Assembly: GCA_016212565.1 (NCBI GenBank)
Contig: JACRFY010000125.1
Coordinates: 1 to 49,150, forward strand
From: Magnetospirillum sp.
Lineage (GTDB): Bacteria > Pseudomonadota > Alphaproteobacteria > Rhodospirillales > Magnetospirillaceae
Direction of reading: 5' to 3'
Length of the DNA stretch: 49,150 nucleotides
Shown here: positions 10,137-21,946 of the stretch, in pieces
Layout: each line of letters opens with the position of its first letter
How positions within the stretch are numbered: position 1 is the stretch's first letter
Notes under the pieces: generated by a model
Database searches by the model: none
Seen by the model: the letters and a program-made list of their open reading frames with translations, nothing else
Told to the model about the DNA's origin: nothing
Program-made: the position numbers and the translations under genes

Positions 10137-11039
10137 ATGTCCGTACAGCCTCTGGATCGGCGGGCGTTCGTCCGCCTGTTCGCCGCCATCGCCGCCGCCA
10201 CCGCCTGCCCCGCCTGCCGCGGCGCCCAGGCCCAGGACTGGGGCTCGCCGTGGGGCGGCAGCGCGCCCGTCGACCGCCGCCCGCCGCCGCCCAGCGGCGG
10301 ACCATTCGAGTCGCCGCCCAGCGGCGGGCCATTCGAGTCGCCGTGGCCCGACCAAGCCCCGCAGCGGCAGCAACGGCCGGACGAACGGGGGGCGCGCGCC
10401 GAGTGGGGCGATGGGCCGGTCGGCTGCCTGGTCCCCGCCAATGCCAAGCCCGGTTCTCCCGCCGCCCGGAAATTGCAGCGATGGTTCGACAGCCCGCTGG
10501 ACTCCTCGGGGAATGCCGCCCTCGATGGGGTGATGTATGCCGAAGCCGAATTGCTCGGCGCCATGATGGGCGTGGCGCCGAAATTCGGCTTCTACAACGA
10601 CGACGACCATGACAATGCCTTTTCGACGCCGCGCCATGACATTCCCGGCTCGGCCCACGGCACCATTCTGTTCGGACTGAACCTGCTGTCGAAGACGCTC
10701 CGCAACCACGGGCAGAGCGCGGTGATCGGCGTCATGGCCCACGAATGGGGCCACAGCCTGCAATTCGTCCGCCTGGCAACACAGGTTCCCGGCAAGCCGT
10801 GGGAGCTTCAGGCCGATTATCTGTCCGGCTGGTATCTGGGCAGCAAGGGCAACCTGTCCGTCGAGGTCGAGCGGACCCAAAAGCAGTTCTTCGCCCTCGG
10901 CGACTTCAATTACAACGCTCCGGGCCACCATGGCACGCCGGCCGAACGGTTGGCCGCCTTCACCGGCGGACACGCCGACGGCGGCCTGCCGCTCGCCGCC
11001 GCCTTCGAACGCAGCCGAATCCGCTATCGGGCGGGGTGA
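10137..11039 (+). CDS. exported neutral zinc metallopeptidase-like protein (HExxH)
   Basis: N-terminal DRRAFVRLFAAIAAATACPAC signal-like region; GVMAHEWGHSLQ motif; Pro-rich linker. Confidence 0.7.
   Translation: MSVQPLDRRAFVRLFAAIAAATACPACRGAQAQDWGSPWGGSAPVDRRPPPPSGGPFESPPSGGPFESPWPDQAPQRQQRPDERGARAEWGDGPVGCLVPANAKPGSPAARKLQRWFDSPLDSSGNAALDGVMYAEAELLGAMMGVAPKFGFYNDDDHDNAFSTPRHDIPGSAHGTILFGLNLLSKTLRNHGQSAVIGVMAHEWGHSLQFVRLATQVPGKPWELQADYLSGWYLGSKGNLSVEVERTQKQFFALGDFNYNAPGHHGTPAERLAAFTGGHADGGLPLAAAFERSRIRYRAG
10287..10340. repeat. 27-bp tandem duplication encoding PPSGGPFES x2
   Basis: ccgcccagcggcggaccattcgagtcg / ccgcccagcggcgggccattcgagtcg, one mismatch. Confidence 0.9.
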
Positions 11040-11173
11040 GGCCTCGGGGCGCCATGGGTGGCGGGATCGACACCATATGGCACGCTCTTTCCGCGCCCAT
11101 GCTGGGCGCACAAAAAATGCGGCGGGACCGAAGTCCCGCCGCAGGTCTTGGCAGCGGAAGAGCGGTTGCCCTG

Positions 11174-12730
11174 TTAGTTGGCCTGCCGGCGCAAAAACGC
11201 CGGAATCGACAGGTCGTCGCCCTGGCGGGGCGCGGCGGCCGCGGTGTCGCGACGGGGCTCCAGACGAGCCGGCGGCGGCGGGGCGACGGTCGGCTCCTCC
11301 TCGCGGGCGGCCGGACGGCGCGGACTGACCAGCCGTTCGAACAGCGAGGGCGCCCGACGGGTGTCGTGCTCGGCCCGGGCGACATCGTGGTGATGCGAGG
11401 CCAGCGGGCGCGAGCTTTCGGCGATGTCGGTCAAGGCCTTCGACAGCGCGTTCATGTCCGGCAGATTGGCCGGCTGCCGGGTCAGCACCGGCTCGGCGCG
11501 CTGCGGCGGCGCGGCGATCGGCAGCTCCGGTTCGGCCGCCTTGGCGGCATGGCGCGGTGCATGGTGGCGGACCGGCTCGGTCTGCGCCGGTGCCGACTGC
11601 GACGCCACGGCGGCTTGCGGCGCCGAGGCGGCGGCCGCCGTCGCCTGCGGACGGAACGGCGCCTCGGCCGGCTTGGGCGGAGCCGCCGGCCGCACGCGCG
11701 CCGGACCGGGGCTGGGAGCGACATGCAACGGCGCCTGCTGCGGCACCGGCTTGGGCGCCACCGCGCCTTCGGCCTGGATGCCGGTGGCGACCACCGACAC
11801 GCGCATGCGGCCGTGCAGGCGTTCGTCGAAGGTCGAGCCGAAGATGATGTTGGCGTCGGGGTCGACTTCGTTGCGGATACGGTTGGCCGCCTCGTCGACC
11901 TCGAACAGGGTCATGTCCAGGCCGCCGGTGATGTTGATCAACACCCCCTTGGCGCCCTTCATCGAGGTGTCGTCGAGCAACGGATTGGAGATCGCCGCCT
12001 CGGCGGCCTCGATGGCGCGCTTCTCGCCCTCGGCCTCGCCGGTGCCCATCATCGCCTTGCCCATCTCGCCCATCACCGTGCGGATATCGGCGAAGTCGAG
12101 GTTGATCAGGCCGGGCATGATCATCAGGTCGGTGACCCCGCGCACGCCCGAATGCAGCACGTCGTCGGCCATCTTGAAGGCATCGGCGAAGGTGGTGCGC
12201 TCGGTGGCGACGCGGAACAGATTCTGGTTGGGGATGATGATCAGGGTGTCGACATATTGCGACAGCTCCTCGATCCCCGCCTCGGCGGTGCGCATGCGGT
12301 GCGCGCCCTCGAAGTGGAAGGGCTTGGTGACCACCCCGACGGTGAGGATGCCCGAATCGCGGGCGGCGCGGGCGATCACCGGGGCGGCGCCGGTGCCGGT
12401 GCCGCCGCCCATGCCGGCGGTGATGAACACCATGTTGACGCCGACCAGATAGCGGGCGATCTCTTCGAGGCTCTCCTCGGCGGCGGCGCGGCCGACATCG
12501 GGACGCGAGCCGGCGCCCAACCCCTGGGTGAGGGCGTTGCCGAGCTGGATCCGCCGCTCGGTGCGGGCCCCGGCCAGCGACTGGGCGTCGGTGTTGGCGA
12601 CCATGAACTCGACGCCTTCCAACTTGGAGGCGATCATGTTGTTGACGGCGTTACCGCCGGCACCGCCGACGCCGATCACCGTGATCCTCGGCTTGAGCTC
12701 CTCTTGAGCCCCGGGCAGGAATTGCAGCAT
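11174..12730 (-). CDS. ftsZ: cell division protein FtsZ, with long C-terminal linker
   Basis: [18 protein letters not shown]...[19 protein letters not shown]-terminal peptide [14 protein letters not shown]. Confidence 0.98.
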   Translation of the reverse strand: MLQFLPGAQEELKPRITVIGVGGAGGNAVNNMIASKLEGVEFMVANTDAQSLAGARTERRIQLGNALTQGLGAGSRPDVGRAAAEESLEEIARYLVGVNMVFITAGMGGGTGTGAAPVIARAARDSGILTVGVVTKPFHFEGAHRMRTAEAGIEELSQYVDTLIIIPNQNLFRVATERTTFADAFKMADDVLHSGVRGVTDLMIMPGLINLDFADIRTVMGEMGKAMMGTGEAEGEKRAIEAAEAAISNPLLDDTSMKGAKGVLINITGGLDMTLFEVDEAANRIRNEVDPDANIIFGSTFDERLHGRMRVSVVATGIQAEGAVAPKPVPQQAPLHVAPSPGPARVRPAAPPKPAEAPFRPQATAAAASAPQAAVASQSAPAQTEPVRHHAPRHAAKAAEPELPIAAPPQRAEPVLTRQPANLPDMNALSKALTDIAESSRPLASHHHDVARAEHDTRRAPSLFERLVSPRRPAAREEEPTVAPPPPARLEPRRDTAAAAPRQGDDLSIPAFLRRQAN

Positions 12731-12784
12731 CTTGTTCACCCTCCGCGCTACCAATAGCCTTTTTCGTTTCGGCTTTGTCAATAT

Positions 12785-14023
12785 CTAGAAATTGTTTTTT
12801 AACCACGTTCCGATCCGCCCCCAGCCGCCGCCCTCGTCCGCCTCGCGGACCGGCCGCCGGCCGCGGGAAACGGCGCTACGGTGGGCCAGCGCATAGCGGA
12901 TGAGGCCCGCACAGGTGGAAAACGCCGGGCCGCCGGTGGCTTCGGGCAACCCGTGAAAGGCGATCGGCCGACCGAGCCGGACCTGCTTGTCCAGCACCAG
13001 CTGGGCGAGGTCGCGCACCCCCTGCATCTGACTGGCACCGCCGGTGAGGACGACGCGGCGCCCGGCCAGCTTGTCGAAGCCGGCCTCCTGGAGATGGGTG
13101 CGCACCAGTTCGAAGGTCTCCTCCAGCCGCGGCTGGATGATCTGGATCAGCATCGAGCGCGCCACCTGATTGGAGGCGCCGTCCTCGTCCTCGCCGACGA
13201 GGGGGACCTTGAGCATCTCGCGGTCGTCGGCGGGGGTGGGAATGGCCGAGCCGTACAGCGTCTTCATCCGCTCGGCATGGGCGATGGGCGTCGACAGGCC
13301 GCGGGCGATGTCGCTGGTGACATGGGCGCCGCCGACGGCGATGACCTCGGTGTGCACCAGTTGCCCGGCGAGGAACACCGCCAGCGAGGTGGTGCCGCCG
13401 CCCATGTCGATGCAGGTGACGCCCAGTTCCTTCTCGTCCTCGACCAGGCAGGCGAGGCCCGAGGCATAGGGACTGACCACCCGTGATTCGATGTCGAGGT
13501 GGCAGCGGTTGACCACCGTGGCCAGATTGCGCAGCGGGCCGGTGGCGGCGGTGACCAGATGGATGGCGACCCCGACCCGCTCGCCGAACATGCCGCGCGG
13601 GTCGCGGATGCCTTCGTTGCCGTCGATGGTGTAGTCGACGGGGATGGCGTGGACCAGCTCGCGCTCGGCGGTCTCGTGCTGGGCGCGGCCGTGGTCGAGC
13701 ATCTGGCGCAGATCGGCCTCGGCGCCCGGGTGACCGTGGGTCAGCAGCTCGACCTTGACGTTGGCCGAGGCGGGCTGGCCGCCCGAGGCGTTCATCACCA
13801 CCGAGCGGATCCGCTCGCCGTGCATTTCCTCGGCCGCCTCGACGGCGGCGCGGATCGAGGCCTCCAGTTCCTCCATGTCGACCACCGCCCCGGCGCGCAT
13901 GCCGCGGGCCAGGTGATGGCCGATGCCGGCGATGCGCGGGGTGCCGTCGTCCTGCAGGCGCGCGATGAAGCAGCACACCTTGGTGCTGCCCACATCCAGC
14001 GCTGCGATCACCCCGTTGCCCAT
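12785..14023 (-). CDS. ftsA: cell division protein FtsA
   Basis: MGNGVIAALDVGSTKVCCFIARL...CIDMGGGTTSLAVF...VVLTGGASQMQGVRDLA; between ftsQ and ftsZ. Confidence 0.97.
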   Translation of the reverse strand: MGNGVIAALDVGSTKVCCFIARLQDDGTPRIAGIGHHLARGMRAGAVVDMEELEASIRAAVEAAEEMHGERIRSVVMNASGGQPASANVKVELLTHGHPGAEADLRQMLDHGRAQHETAERELVHAIPVDYTIDGNEGIRDPRGMFGERVGVAIHLVTAATGPLRNLATVVNRCHLDIESRVVSPYASGLACLVEDEKELGVTCIDMGGGTTSLAVFLAGQLVHTEVIAVGGAHVTSDIARGLSTPIAHAERMKTLYGSAIPTPADDREMLKVPLVGEDEDGASNQVARSMLIQIIQPRLEETFELVRTHLQEAGFDKLAGRRVVLTGGASQMQGVRDLAQLVLDKQVRLGRPIAFHGLPEATGGPAFSTCAGLIRYALAHRSAVSRGRRPVREADEGGGWGRIGTWLKNNF

Positions 14024-14045
14024 GGCGGTTCCTGCCTCCGTCCCG

Positions 14046-14933
14046 TCAGTCGCCGCGCCGCTCGGCGGCGGCGGGTGCGCGCCCGGCCTGGAGCCACAGC
14101 CGGTCGGGCTGGCGCAGGTCGATGGCGGCGGGGTTCTTGGCGGTGAGCTGGTGCCGGCGCTCCAACTCGGCGAAACGGTGCCAGGCCGAGGCGGCGTCGT
14201 CCTCGGGCAGCTTGATGGTGGTGCCGCTCTCGGGATGGTCGAGGCGGATGTCCCAGCGGCGGTCGCCGACGCGGATCGCCGCCTTAACGCGGGCTTCCAG
14301 CTCCGGCTCGCCCGCCAGCAGGGCCCGCAGTCCGGCGGCGGCGCCCGGCGCCCCCTCCCCGACCACCAGCGGCAGGGCCTCGTAGCCGTCGACGGCGCCG
14401 GGGATCTGGCGGCCCTCCTTGTCGACGAGGACGAAGCGGCCCTGCGACTGCCACAGCGCCACCGGCTGACGCTCGGCGAGGACGATGTGGATGGCGGTGG
14501 GCAGACGGCGCTCGACGGCAGCGGCGCGCACCGAGGGAATCGCCTCCAGCCGCTGCTTGGCGAGGGCAATGTCGAGGCCGAAGATCGGATCGCCGTGGTG
14601 CACGCCCAGCGCCGCCACCACCTGCTCGACCGGGGTACGGCTGCGGCCGGTGACGGCGATGTCTTCGATGCGGAAGCCGGCGACGGCGGTAAGGGCGAAC
14701 ACGCCGTCGACCACCCCCTGGGCGAGGCGATGGGGCAGACGGTTGGTCCAGGTGGCGGCCAGCAGGCCGACCACCACCACCGCGGCCAAGGCGATGCCGG
14801 CGCCCTTCTGCACCGGCGTCAGCGGCAGGCGCGGCGGCGGGCGACGGCGCCGGGCCTCGGGCGCGCTGCGCGGCGCCGGACGCGGGGCACCGGGACGGTC
14901 CTCGGGGGTGATGACGATGTCGCTGTCGTTCAT
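14046..14933 (-). CDS. ftsQ: cell division protein FtsQ
   Basis: Single TM, POTRA-like FRIEDIAVTGRSRTPVEQVVAALGVHHGDPIFGLD; ATGA overlap with ddl stop (alternative start 14942). Confidence 0.92.
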   Translation of the reverse strand: MNDSDIVITPEDRPGAPRPAPRSAPEARRRRPPPRLPLTPVQKGAGIALAAVVVVGLLAATWTNRLPHRLAQGVVDGVFALTAVAGFRIEDIAVTGRSRTPVEQVVAALGVHHGDPIFGLDIALAKQRLEAIPSVRAAAVERRLPTAIHIVLAERQPVALWQSQGRFVLVDKEGRQIPGAVDGYEALPLVVGEGAPGAAAGLRALLAGEPELEARVKAAIRVGDRRWDIRLDHPESGTTIKLPEDDAASAWHRFAELERRHQLTAKNPAAIDLRQPDRLWLQAGRAPAAAERRGD

Positions 14934-15846
14934 CCGTCGCATGCGGCGTTCTCCACCATCCAACGAACCAGATCCGGGAAGCCGATGCCGGCATGGGCGG
15001 CGATCTCGGGGACCAGCGAGGTCTCGGTCATCCCGGGCTGGGTGTTGACCTCCAGCACCACCATCCGCGGCTTGCGCCCGGGAACGGTGTCGTCGTAGCG
15101 CAGGTCGGTGCGCGACACGCCGCGGCAGCCGAGGATGCGATGGGCCTGCACGGCGAGAAGGCAGGCCTCGGCGGCGTCGGACGGCGGAATCGGCGCCGGC
15201 ATGACGTGGCGCGAACCGCCGGGGGCATACTTGGCCTCGTAGTCGTAGAAGCCGCGGTCGGAGGTGATTTCGAGCACGCCCAGCGCCCGCTCGCCCATCA
15301 CCGCCACGGTCAGCTCGCGGCCGGGGACGAACGCCTCGACCAGCACCTCGGCACCGTCGAACGGCCACGCGGCGAGCGGATCGCGGGTGTCGCCGGGGCG
15401 GACGATATGGACGCCCACCGACGAGCCTTCGTTGATCGGCTTGACCACATAGGGACGCGGCAGCGGATCGCCCTTGGCCTCGCCCTTCCCGACCACCACC
15501 CCGGCGGCAACCGGGATGCCGGCCTGGGCGAACAGTTGGCGGGCGAAAACCTTGTCCATCGCCGCCGCCGACGCCAGCAGGCCGGAATGGGTGTAGGGAA
15601 TGCCCATCAGGTTGAGCAGCCCCTGGACGCAGCCATCCTCGCCGAAGCGGCCGTGGAGGGCATTGAACACCACGTCGGGACTCTGGGCGGCGATGGCGGC
15701 GGCCAAGGCGGCGGGATCGCGGCCGGCGTCGACGGTGCCGACCGGATAGCCGGCCGCACCCAGCGCCTTGGCCGCCGCCGCGCCGGAGCGCAGGCTGACC
15801 TCCCGCTCGGCCGAGGCGCCGCCCATCAAGACCGTGACCCGCTTGC

Positions 15847-15850
<4 letters not shown>
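14930..15850 (-). CDS. ddl: D-alanine--D-alanine ligase
   Basis: [23 protein letters not shown]...[20 protein letters not shown]...[18 protein letters not shown]. Confidence 0.97.
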
Positions 15851-16761
<911 letters not shown>

Positions 16762-16786
16762 GACCAAGCACCTCGCATCAGTCGGG

Positions 16787-16902
16787 CCTCATCCTGAGGA
16801 GGCTGCATCGCAGCCGTCTCGAAGGACGAGGTCCGTGGCACCATCTGTGGTCCGCCTCGTCCTTCGAGACGCACCCCGAACGGGGTGCTCCTCAGGATGA
16901 GG
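16787..16902. repeat. cruciform-like palindromic element between murC and murB (family C)
   Basis: Outer arms cctcatcctgaggag.../ctcctcaggatgagg; inner perfect 17-bp arms cgtctcgaaggacgagg (16815-16831) / cctcgtccttcgagacg (16855-16871); hairpins ggctgcatcgcagcc and gcaccccgaacggggtgc. Confidence 0.92.
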
Positions 16903-16924
16903 CTACGGAGATGCCGAAGGGACG

Positions 16925-18349
16925 TCATTCCGCAGGCTCCTTCACCGGCAGCAGCTCCAGTTCGCCGGGCAAGGCATGGGCCCAGGCGGTGATGTTGCCG
17001 GCGCCCAGGCACACCACCAGGTCGCCGGGGCGGACGATGGGGTCGACCGTGGCGGCCAGCGCCTTGGGCTCGGGCAGGGCGAGGACGTGGCGATGACCGT
17101 GTTCCTGAAGCCCGCGCACCAGATTGTCCTTGTCGAAGCCCTCGATGGGCTGCTCGCCGGCGGCATAGACGTCGGCGACGATCACCGTGTCGGCGTCGTT
17201 GAAGCAGGTGCAGAATTGCTCGAACAGACTGGACAGGCGGGTGTAGCGATGCGGCTGCACCACCGCCACCACCCGGCCGGCGGTGGCCGAGCGGGCGGCC
17301 TTCAGCACGGCGGCGATCTCGACCGGATGGTGGCCGTAATCGTCGATCACCGTCACCCCCTTGGCCTCGCCGGTCTTGGTGAAGCGCCGCTTGACGCCGG
17401 AGAAGCCGGACAGGGCCTTGGTCACCACCGCATCGGACAGCCCCAGTTCATCGGCCACCGCCACCGCCGCCAGCGAATTCTGCACGTTGTGCTCGCCGAA
17501 CATGGGCAGATGGAGGTCGGGGATGGTGCGCACCCCGCCGCTGATGCGGTCGGTGATCACCGCGTCGAAGTGGGCGCCGTCGCGCTCGGTGCGCAGGTTG
17601 ACCGCCCGCACCGTCGCCTGGGGCGAAAAGCCGTAGGTGACGATCTTGCGGTCGAGCACCCGCGGGATCAGCGCCTGGACCTCGGGATGGTCGATGCACA
17701 GGCAGGCGAAGCCGTAGAAGGGAATGTTCTCGACGAAGGTGCGGAAGGCGTCGCGCAGCCGCTCGAAGGAGCCGTAATGGTCCAGGTGCTCGGGATCGAT
17801 GTTGGTGACCACCACCACCGTCGAGGGCAGCTTGACGAAGGTGCCGTCGGACTCGTCGGCCTCGGCGACCAGCCAGTCCGACGCGCCCAGGCGGGCATTG
17901 GTGCCGTAGGCGTTGATGATGCCGCCGTTGATCACCGTGGGGTCGAGCTCGGCCGCTTCGAGCATGGCGGCGATCATCGAGGTGGTGGTGGTCTTGCCGT
18001 GGGTGCCGCCGACGGCGATGGCGTTCTTGAGTCGCATCAGCTCGGCCAGCATCTCGGCGCGGCGCACCACCGGCACCAGGCGGGCGCGGGCGGCGACCAG
18101 TTCCGGGTTGTCGGGCTTGACCGCCGACGACACCACCACCACCCGCGCCTCGTCCAGGTTCTCGGCGGCGTGGCCGATGGACACCGCGATGCCCTTCTTG
18201 CGCAGGCGCTCGACATTATAATTGTCGGCGATGTCCGAGCCCTGGACCTTGTAGCCCAGGTTGACCAGGATCTCGGCGATTCCGGACATGCCGATACCGC
18301 CGATGCCGACGAAATGGATGGTGCCGATGGACAGCGGCATCGTCCTCAT
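16925..18349 (-). CDS. murC: UDP-N-acetylmuramate--L-alanine ligase
   Basis: [29 protein letters not shown]...[15 protein letters not shown]...[19 protein letters not shown]. Confidence 0.98.
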   Translation of the reverse strand: MRTMPLSIGTIHFVGIGGIGMSGIAEILVNLGYKVQGSDIADNYNVERLRKKGIAVSIGHAAENLDEARVVVVSSAVKPDNPELVAARARLVPVVRRAEMLAELMRLKNAIAVGGTHGKTTTTSMIAAMLEAAELDPTVINGGIINAYGTNARLGASDWLVAEADESDGTFVKLPSTVVVVTNIDPEHLDHYGSFERLRDAFRTFVENIPFYGFACLCIDHPEVQALIPRVLDRKIVTYGFSPQATVRAVNLRTERDGAHFDAVITDRISGGVRTIPDLHLPMFGEHNVQNSLAAVAVADELGLSDAVVTKALSGFSGVKRRFTKTGEAKGVTVIDDYGHHPVEIAAVLKAARSATAGRVVAVVQPHRYTRLSSLFEQFCTCFNDADTVIVADVYAAGEQPIEGFDKDNLVRGLQEHGHRHVLALPEPKALAATVDPIVRPGDLVVCLGAGNITAWAHALPGELELLPVKEPAE

Positions 18350-19464
18350 GACTGTGACTCCATTTCCTGGTCCGGCAGCGCGACGAGCATGTCGGCGAGA
18401 CGATGCGCGGCATCCGGTCGTCCGGAGGTCCGCGCGCATGCCGCCGCGCGGGCCAAGGTGCCGGGCTGCGTGAACAACGATTCGAGGCGAGCCGCCAGGA
18501 CCGGCGCGGTGAAGGCGGCCGACGGGATCAGCCAGCCGCCGCCGGCCTCGTCGAGGGCGTGGGCATTGGCCGTCTGATGGTCGTCAATGGCATGCGGATA
18601 AGGCACGAGGATGGCAGGCCGCCCCAGGGCGGTAACCTCGGCCATGGTCGAGGCGCCCGAGCGGGCGATGACCAGATGGGCGGCGGCCAGGCGCTCGGGG
18701 ACATCGGCGAAGAAGGTCTCCAGCGTCGCGTCGATGCCGGTGCCGCCATAGGCGGCGCGGACGGCGTCGAGATCCTCGGGGCGGCATTGCTGGCTGATGG
18801 CGATGCGGCGGCGCAGGCCCTCGGGCAGCGCGGCCAGGGCCGCCGGCACCACCTCGGACAATTGCCGCGCCCCCTGGCTGCCGCCGAGGACCAAAAGACG
18901 GATCGGGCCGGCGTCGCCGAGCGCCGGATAGGGCGAATCGCGCAACGCCGCCACCGCCGGCCGCACCGGCATTCCGGTATGAACCACCTTGGTCCGGAGT
19001 CGGGCGTCGATGTGCTCGACCTCGGCGAACGAGGTGGCGAGACGGCGGACATAGGGGGCCAGCAGCCGGTTGGCGCGCCCCAACACCGCATTCTGCTCGT
19101 GGATGGCGGTCGGCACGCCGGCAAGGGCGGCGGCGACCATGGTCGGCACCGAGGCATAGCCGCCGAAGCCGACCACCACCGCGGGCTTGAGCCGGCTCAC
19201 CAGCAGCCGCGCCTGGATCACCCCCAGGCCCAGCTCGGCGACTCCCTTGAGACGCGCGGCCAGGCCGCGCCCGGCGATGCCGCCGGCCGAGATGCGGTGG
19301 GTCTCCAGCTTGCCCAGCGTACCGCCATAGGCCTGGCCGCGCCGGTCGGTGACCAGCCCGAGACGCCAGCCGCGGTCGATCAACTCGGCGGCGACCGCCT
19401 CGGCGGGGAAGACATGACCGCCGGTGCCACCGGCGGCGAGAAGAATCAGGGGAGTCCGACTCAT
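18346..19464 (-). CDS. murG: UDP-GlcNAc:undecaprenyl-PP-MurNAc-pentapeptide GlcNAc transferase
   Basis: [23 protein letters not shown]...[16 protein letters not shown]...[14 protein letters not shown]. Confidence 0.98.
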   Translation of the reverse strand: MSRTPLILLAAGGTGGHVFPAEAVAAELIDRGWRLGLVTDRRGQAYGGTLGKLETHRISAGGIAGRGLAARLKGVAELGLGVIQARLLVSRLKPAVVVGFGGYASVPTMVAAALAGVPTAIHEQNAVLGRANRLLAPYVRRLATSFAEVEHIDARLRTKVVHTGMPVRPAVAALRDSPYPALGDAGPIRLLVLGGSQGARQLSEVVPAALAALPEGLRRRIAISQQCRPEDLDAVRAAYGGTGIDATLETFFADVPERLAAAHLVIARSGASTMAEVTALGRPAILVPYPHAIDDHQTANAHALDEAGGGWLIPSAAFTAPVLAARLESLFTQPGTLARAAACARTSGRPDAAHRLADMLVALPDQEMESQS

Positions 19465-20588
19465 CGCTCACCCTCCGAGCCATAGCGAATGCGGGTCAGG
19501 GCCAGCGCCATCCCCATGCCGAAGGCCAGCGCCAGCAGCGACGAGCCGCCGTAGGAGATGAACGGCAGCGTCATTCCCTTGGTCGGCATCAGCCGCAGCG
19601 TCGAGGCCATGTTGATCAGCGCCTGCAATCCGAACTGGGTCAGCAGGCCGGCGGCGGCGAGGACCACGAACAGGTTGTCCTCGCGCAGCAGGCGCGAGAA
19701 GCCGCGCACCAGAATCAGGGCGAACAGCACCACCATCAGCAGGCACAGCAGCACCCCGAACTCCTCGCCGGCCACCGCCAGGATGAAGTCGGTATGGGCG
19801 TCGGGCAGCACCTGCTTGACCCGCCCCTCGCCGGGGCCGACGCCGAACACGCCGCCGTGGCGGAAGGCATTCAGCGCAGTAGTGATCTGATAGGCGTCGC
19901 CGCCCACCGCATCGGGATGGAGGAAACGGTCGACCCGCAGCCGTACGTGCGAGAAGCTGGCATAGGCGCCGGCCCCGCCGACCACCGCCAGGGCGCCGAC
20001 CGCGCCGACCGCCGCCATCGGCAGTCCGGCGAGGAAGATCTCGACCAGGAAGATGGCGGTCACCACCAGGGTCTGGCCGACATCCGGCTCCAGCAGCAGC
20101 AGCACCGCCACCACGCCGTAGAGCCCCGCCGCCACCCAGCGCCCGGGAAAGTCGGGATCCGCGCGCGATCCGGCCAGCATCCAGGCGGCGACCACGGCGA
20201 AGGCCGGCTTGACGAATTCCGAGGGCTGCAACGACAGCCCGCCGATCTGCAACCAGCGGACCGAGCCCTTGACCTGCACCCCGGCGACCAGCACCAGGGC
20301 CATCATCGCCACCGCGACGACGAAGGCCACCGCGCCGACACGGCGCACCTCGCGCGGGCCCAGCAGCGACATCGCCACCATCACCGCCAGCGCCGGGACC
20401 AGGAAGGCGAACTGGCGGCGGACGAAATGGAACGACTCGGCCCGCAGGCGCTCGGCCACCGCCGGGCTGGCGGCCATGGTCAACAGCACGCCGATGCCGA
20501 TCAGCACCAGCAGCGCCACCAGCGACCAGCGGTCGACGGTCCACCACCAACGGCCCAGGGTCGAGGTATCGGTGCGGCGGAAGCTCAT
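19461..20588 (-). CDS. ftsW: lipid II polymerase/division protein FtsW
   Basis: Polytopic; SVRWLQIGGLSLQPSEFVKPAFAVV...PTKGMTLPFISYGGSSLLALAFGMGMAL. Confidence 0.97.
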   Translation of the reverse strand: MSFRRTDTSTLGRWWWTVDRWSLVALLVLIGIGVLLTMAASPAVAERLRAESFHFVRRQFAFLVPALAVMVAMSLLGPREVRRVGAVAFVVAVAMMALVLVAGVQVKGSVRWLQIGGLSLQPSEFVKPAFAVVAAWMLAGSRADPDFPGRWVAAGLYGVVAVLLLLEPDVGQTLVVTAIFLVEIFLAGLPMAAVGAVGALAVVGGAGAYASFSHVRLRVDRFLHPDAVGGDAYQITTALNAFRHGGVFGVGPGEGRVKQVLPDAHTDFILAVAGEEFGVLLCLLMVVLFALILVRGFSRLLREDNLFVVLAAAGLLTQFGLQALINMASTLRLMPTKGMTLPFISYGGSSLLALAFGMGMALALTRIRYGSEGER

Positions 20589-21931
20589 GGCCGCCTCGCC
20601 TGCACCAAGGCGCGGAACACGTCGCCGCGATGCTCGAAACTGTCGAACTGGTCCCACGAGGCGCAGGCCGGCGACAGCACCACCACCGCGCCGCCGTCGC
20701 CTTCCGATTGGGCGCCGGCAGCCGCCACCGCCGCCTCCAGGGTGACGCAGCGGGTATAGGGAACCTTGCCGTCGAGGGTCTCGGCGAAGGCGTCCTCGGC
20801 CTCGCCGATCAGATAGGCGTGGACGATGCGCGGAAAATGGGGGGCCAACGCCGCGATGCCGCCTTCCTTGGCCTGTCCGCCGAGGATCCAGTAGATGCGG
20901 TCGTAGCACACCAGCGCCTTCTCGACCGCGTCGGCGTTGGTCGCCTTCGAGTCGTTGATCCAGGCGACGCCGTCGATTTTCGCCACCAGCTCCTGGCGAT
21001 GGGCGAGGCCGGGATAGCCGGCCAACGCGGCGGCGATCCTCTGCGGCTCGATCCCGTCGGCGCGCGCCATGGCATAGGCGGCGCAGGCATTCTGCCAGTT
21101 GTGGCGGCCGGGCAGGCGGGCAATGGCCTTGAGGTCGCACACCGGAGTGCCGTCGTCGAGCAGTACGCCGTCGGGCGCCGACACCCCCGCTGCCAGGCGG
21201 CGCTCGGCGGAGATGCGCACCACGGTCCGGCCTTCGCCGGCCAGGGACTCGGCGATGGCGGCCGAGGCGGGATCGTCGACGCCGACCACCGCCACCGCCC
21301 CCGGCTTGAGACGGGCGAACAGCGTCCGCTTGGCGGCGACGTAGCCGTCCAGGCCGCCGTGACGGCCCAGGTGATCGGGGGCGATGTTGAGCAGCACCGC
21401 GGCGTCGACCGCCAGATGCGGCACCAGCTCCAGTTGATAGGACGACAGTTCGACCACGTAGCGGCCGTCCGCGCCGAGGTCGGGCATCGCCAGCGCCGCA
21501 GTGCCGAGATTGCCGCCCGCCGCCGTCTCGCGCCCGGCCGCGGCCAGGACATGGGCCAGCAGGGTGGTGGTGGTCGACTTGCCGTTGGTGCCGGTGACGG
21601 CGAGAAAGCGGCTCGCGGCCTTGGCTTGCGCCAGCAGGTCGACGTCGCAGACCAGCGGAACGCCCGCCGCCCGCGCCGCCTCGGCGACCGGATGGGGCTG
21701 CGGGTGGGTATGGGGAATGCCCGGGCTCCACACCAGCAGGGCGACGGCGGAAAAGTCGACGCCCCGCAGATCGACCGCATCCACGCCGGCGGCCGACCGC
21801 GCCGCCGCGTTGTCGTCCCAGGCGAGCACGCGGGCGCCGCTCGCGGCCAGCGCCCGCACGGTGGCGGCGCCGGATTTGCCCAGCCCCATCACCGCTACCG
21901 CCTGCCCGTCGAGGAACGGAACCCGGATCAT
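20585..21931 (-). CDS. murD: UDP-N-acetylmuramoylalanine--D-glutamate ligase
   Basis: AVMGLGKSGAATVRAL...AVTGTNGKSTTTTLLAHVL...LPGRHNWQNACAAYAMA. Confidence 0.97.
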   Translation of the reverse strand: MIRVPFLDGQAVAVMGLGKSGAATVRALAASGARVLAWDDNAAARSAAGVDAVDLRGVDFSAVALLVWSPGIPHTHPQPHPVAEAARAAGVPLVCDVDLLAQAKAASRFLAVTGTNGKSTTTTLLAHVLAAAGRETAAGGNLGTAALAMPDLGADGRYVVELSSYQLELVPHLAVDAAVLLNIAPDHLGRHGGLDGYVAAKRTLFARLKPGAVAVVGVDDPASAAIAESLAGEGRTVVRISAERRLAAGVSAPDGVLLDDGTPVCDLKAIARLPGRHNWQNACAAYAMARADGIEPQRIAAALAGYPGLAHRQELVAKIDGVAWINDSKATNADAVEKALVCYDRIYWILGGQAKEGGIAALAPHFPRIVHAYLIGEAEDAFAETLDGKVPYTRCVTLEAAVAAAGAQSEGDGGAVVVLSPACASWDQFDSFEHRGDVFRALVQARRP

Positions 21932-21946
21932 CGCCCTTCGCTCTCC

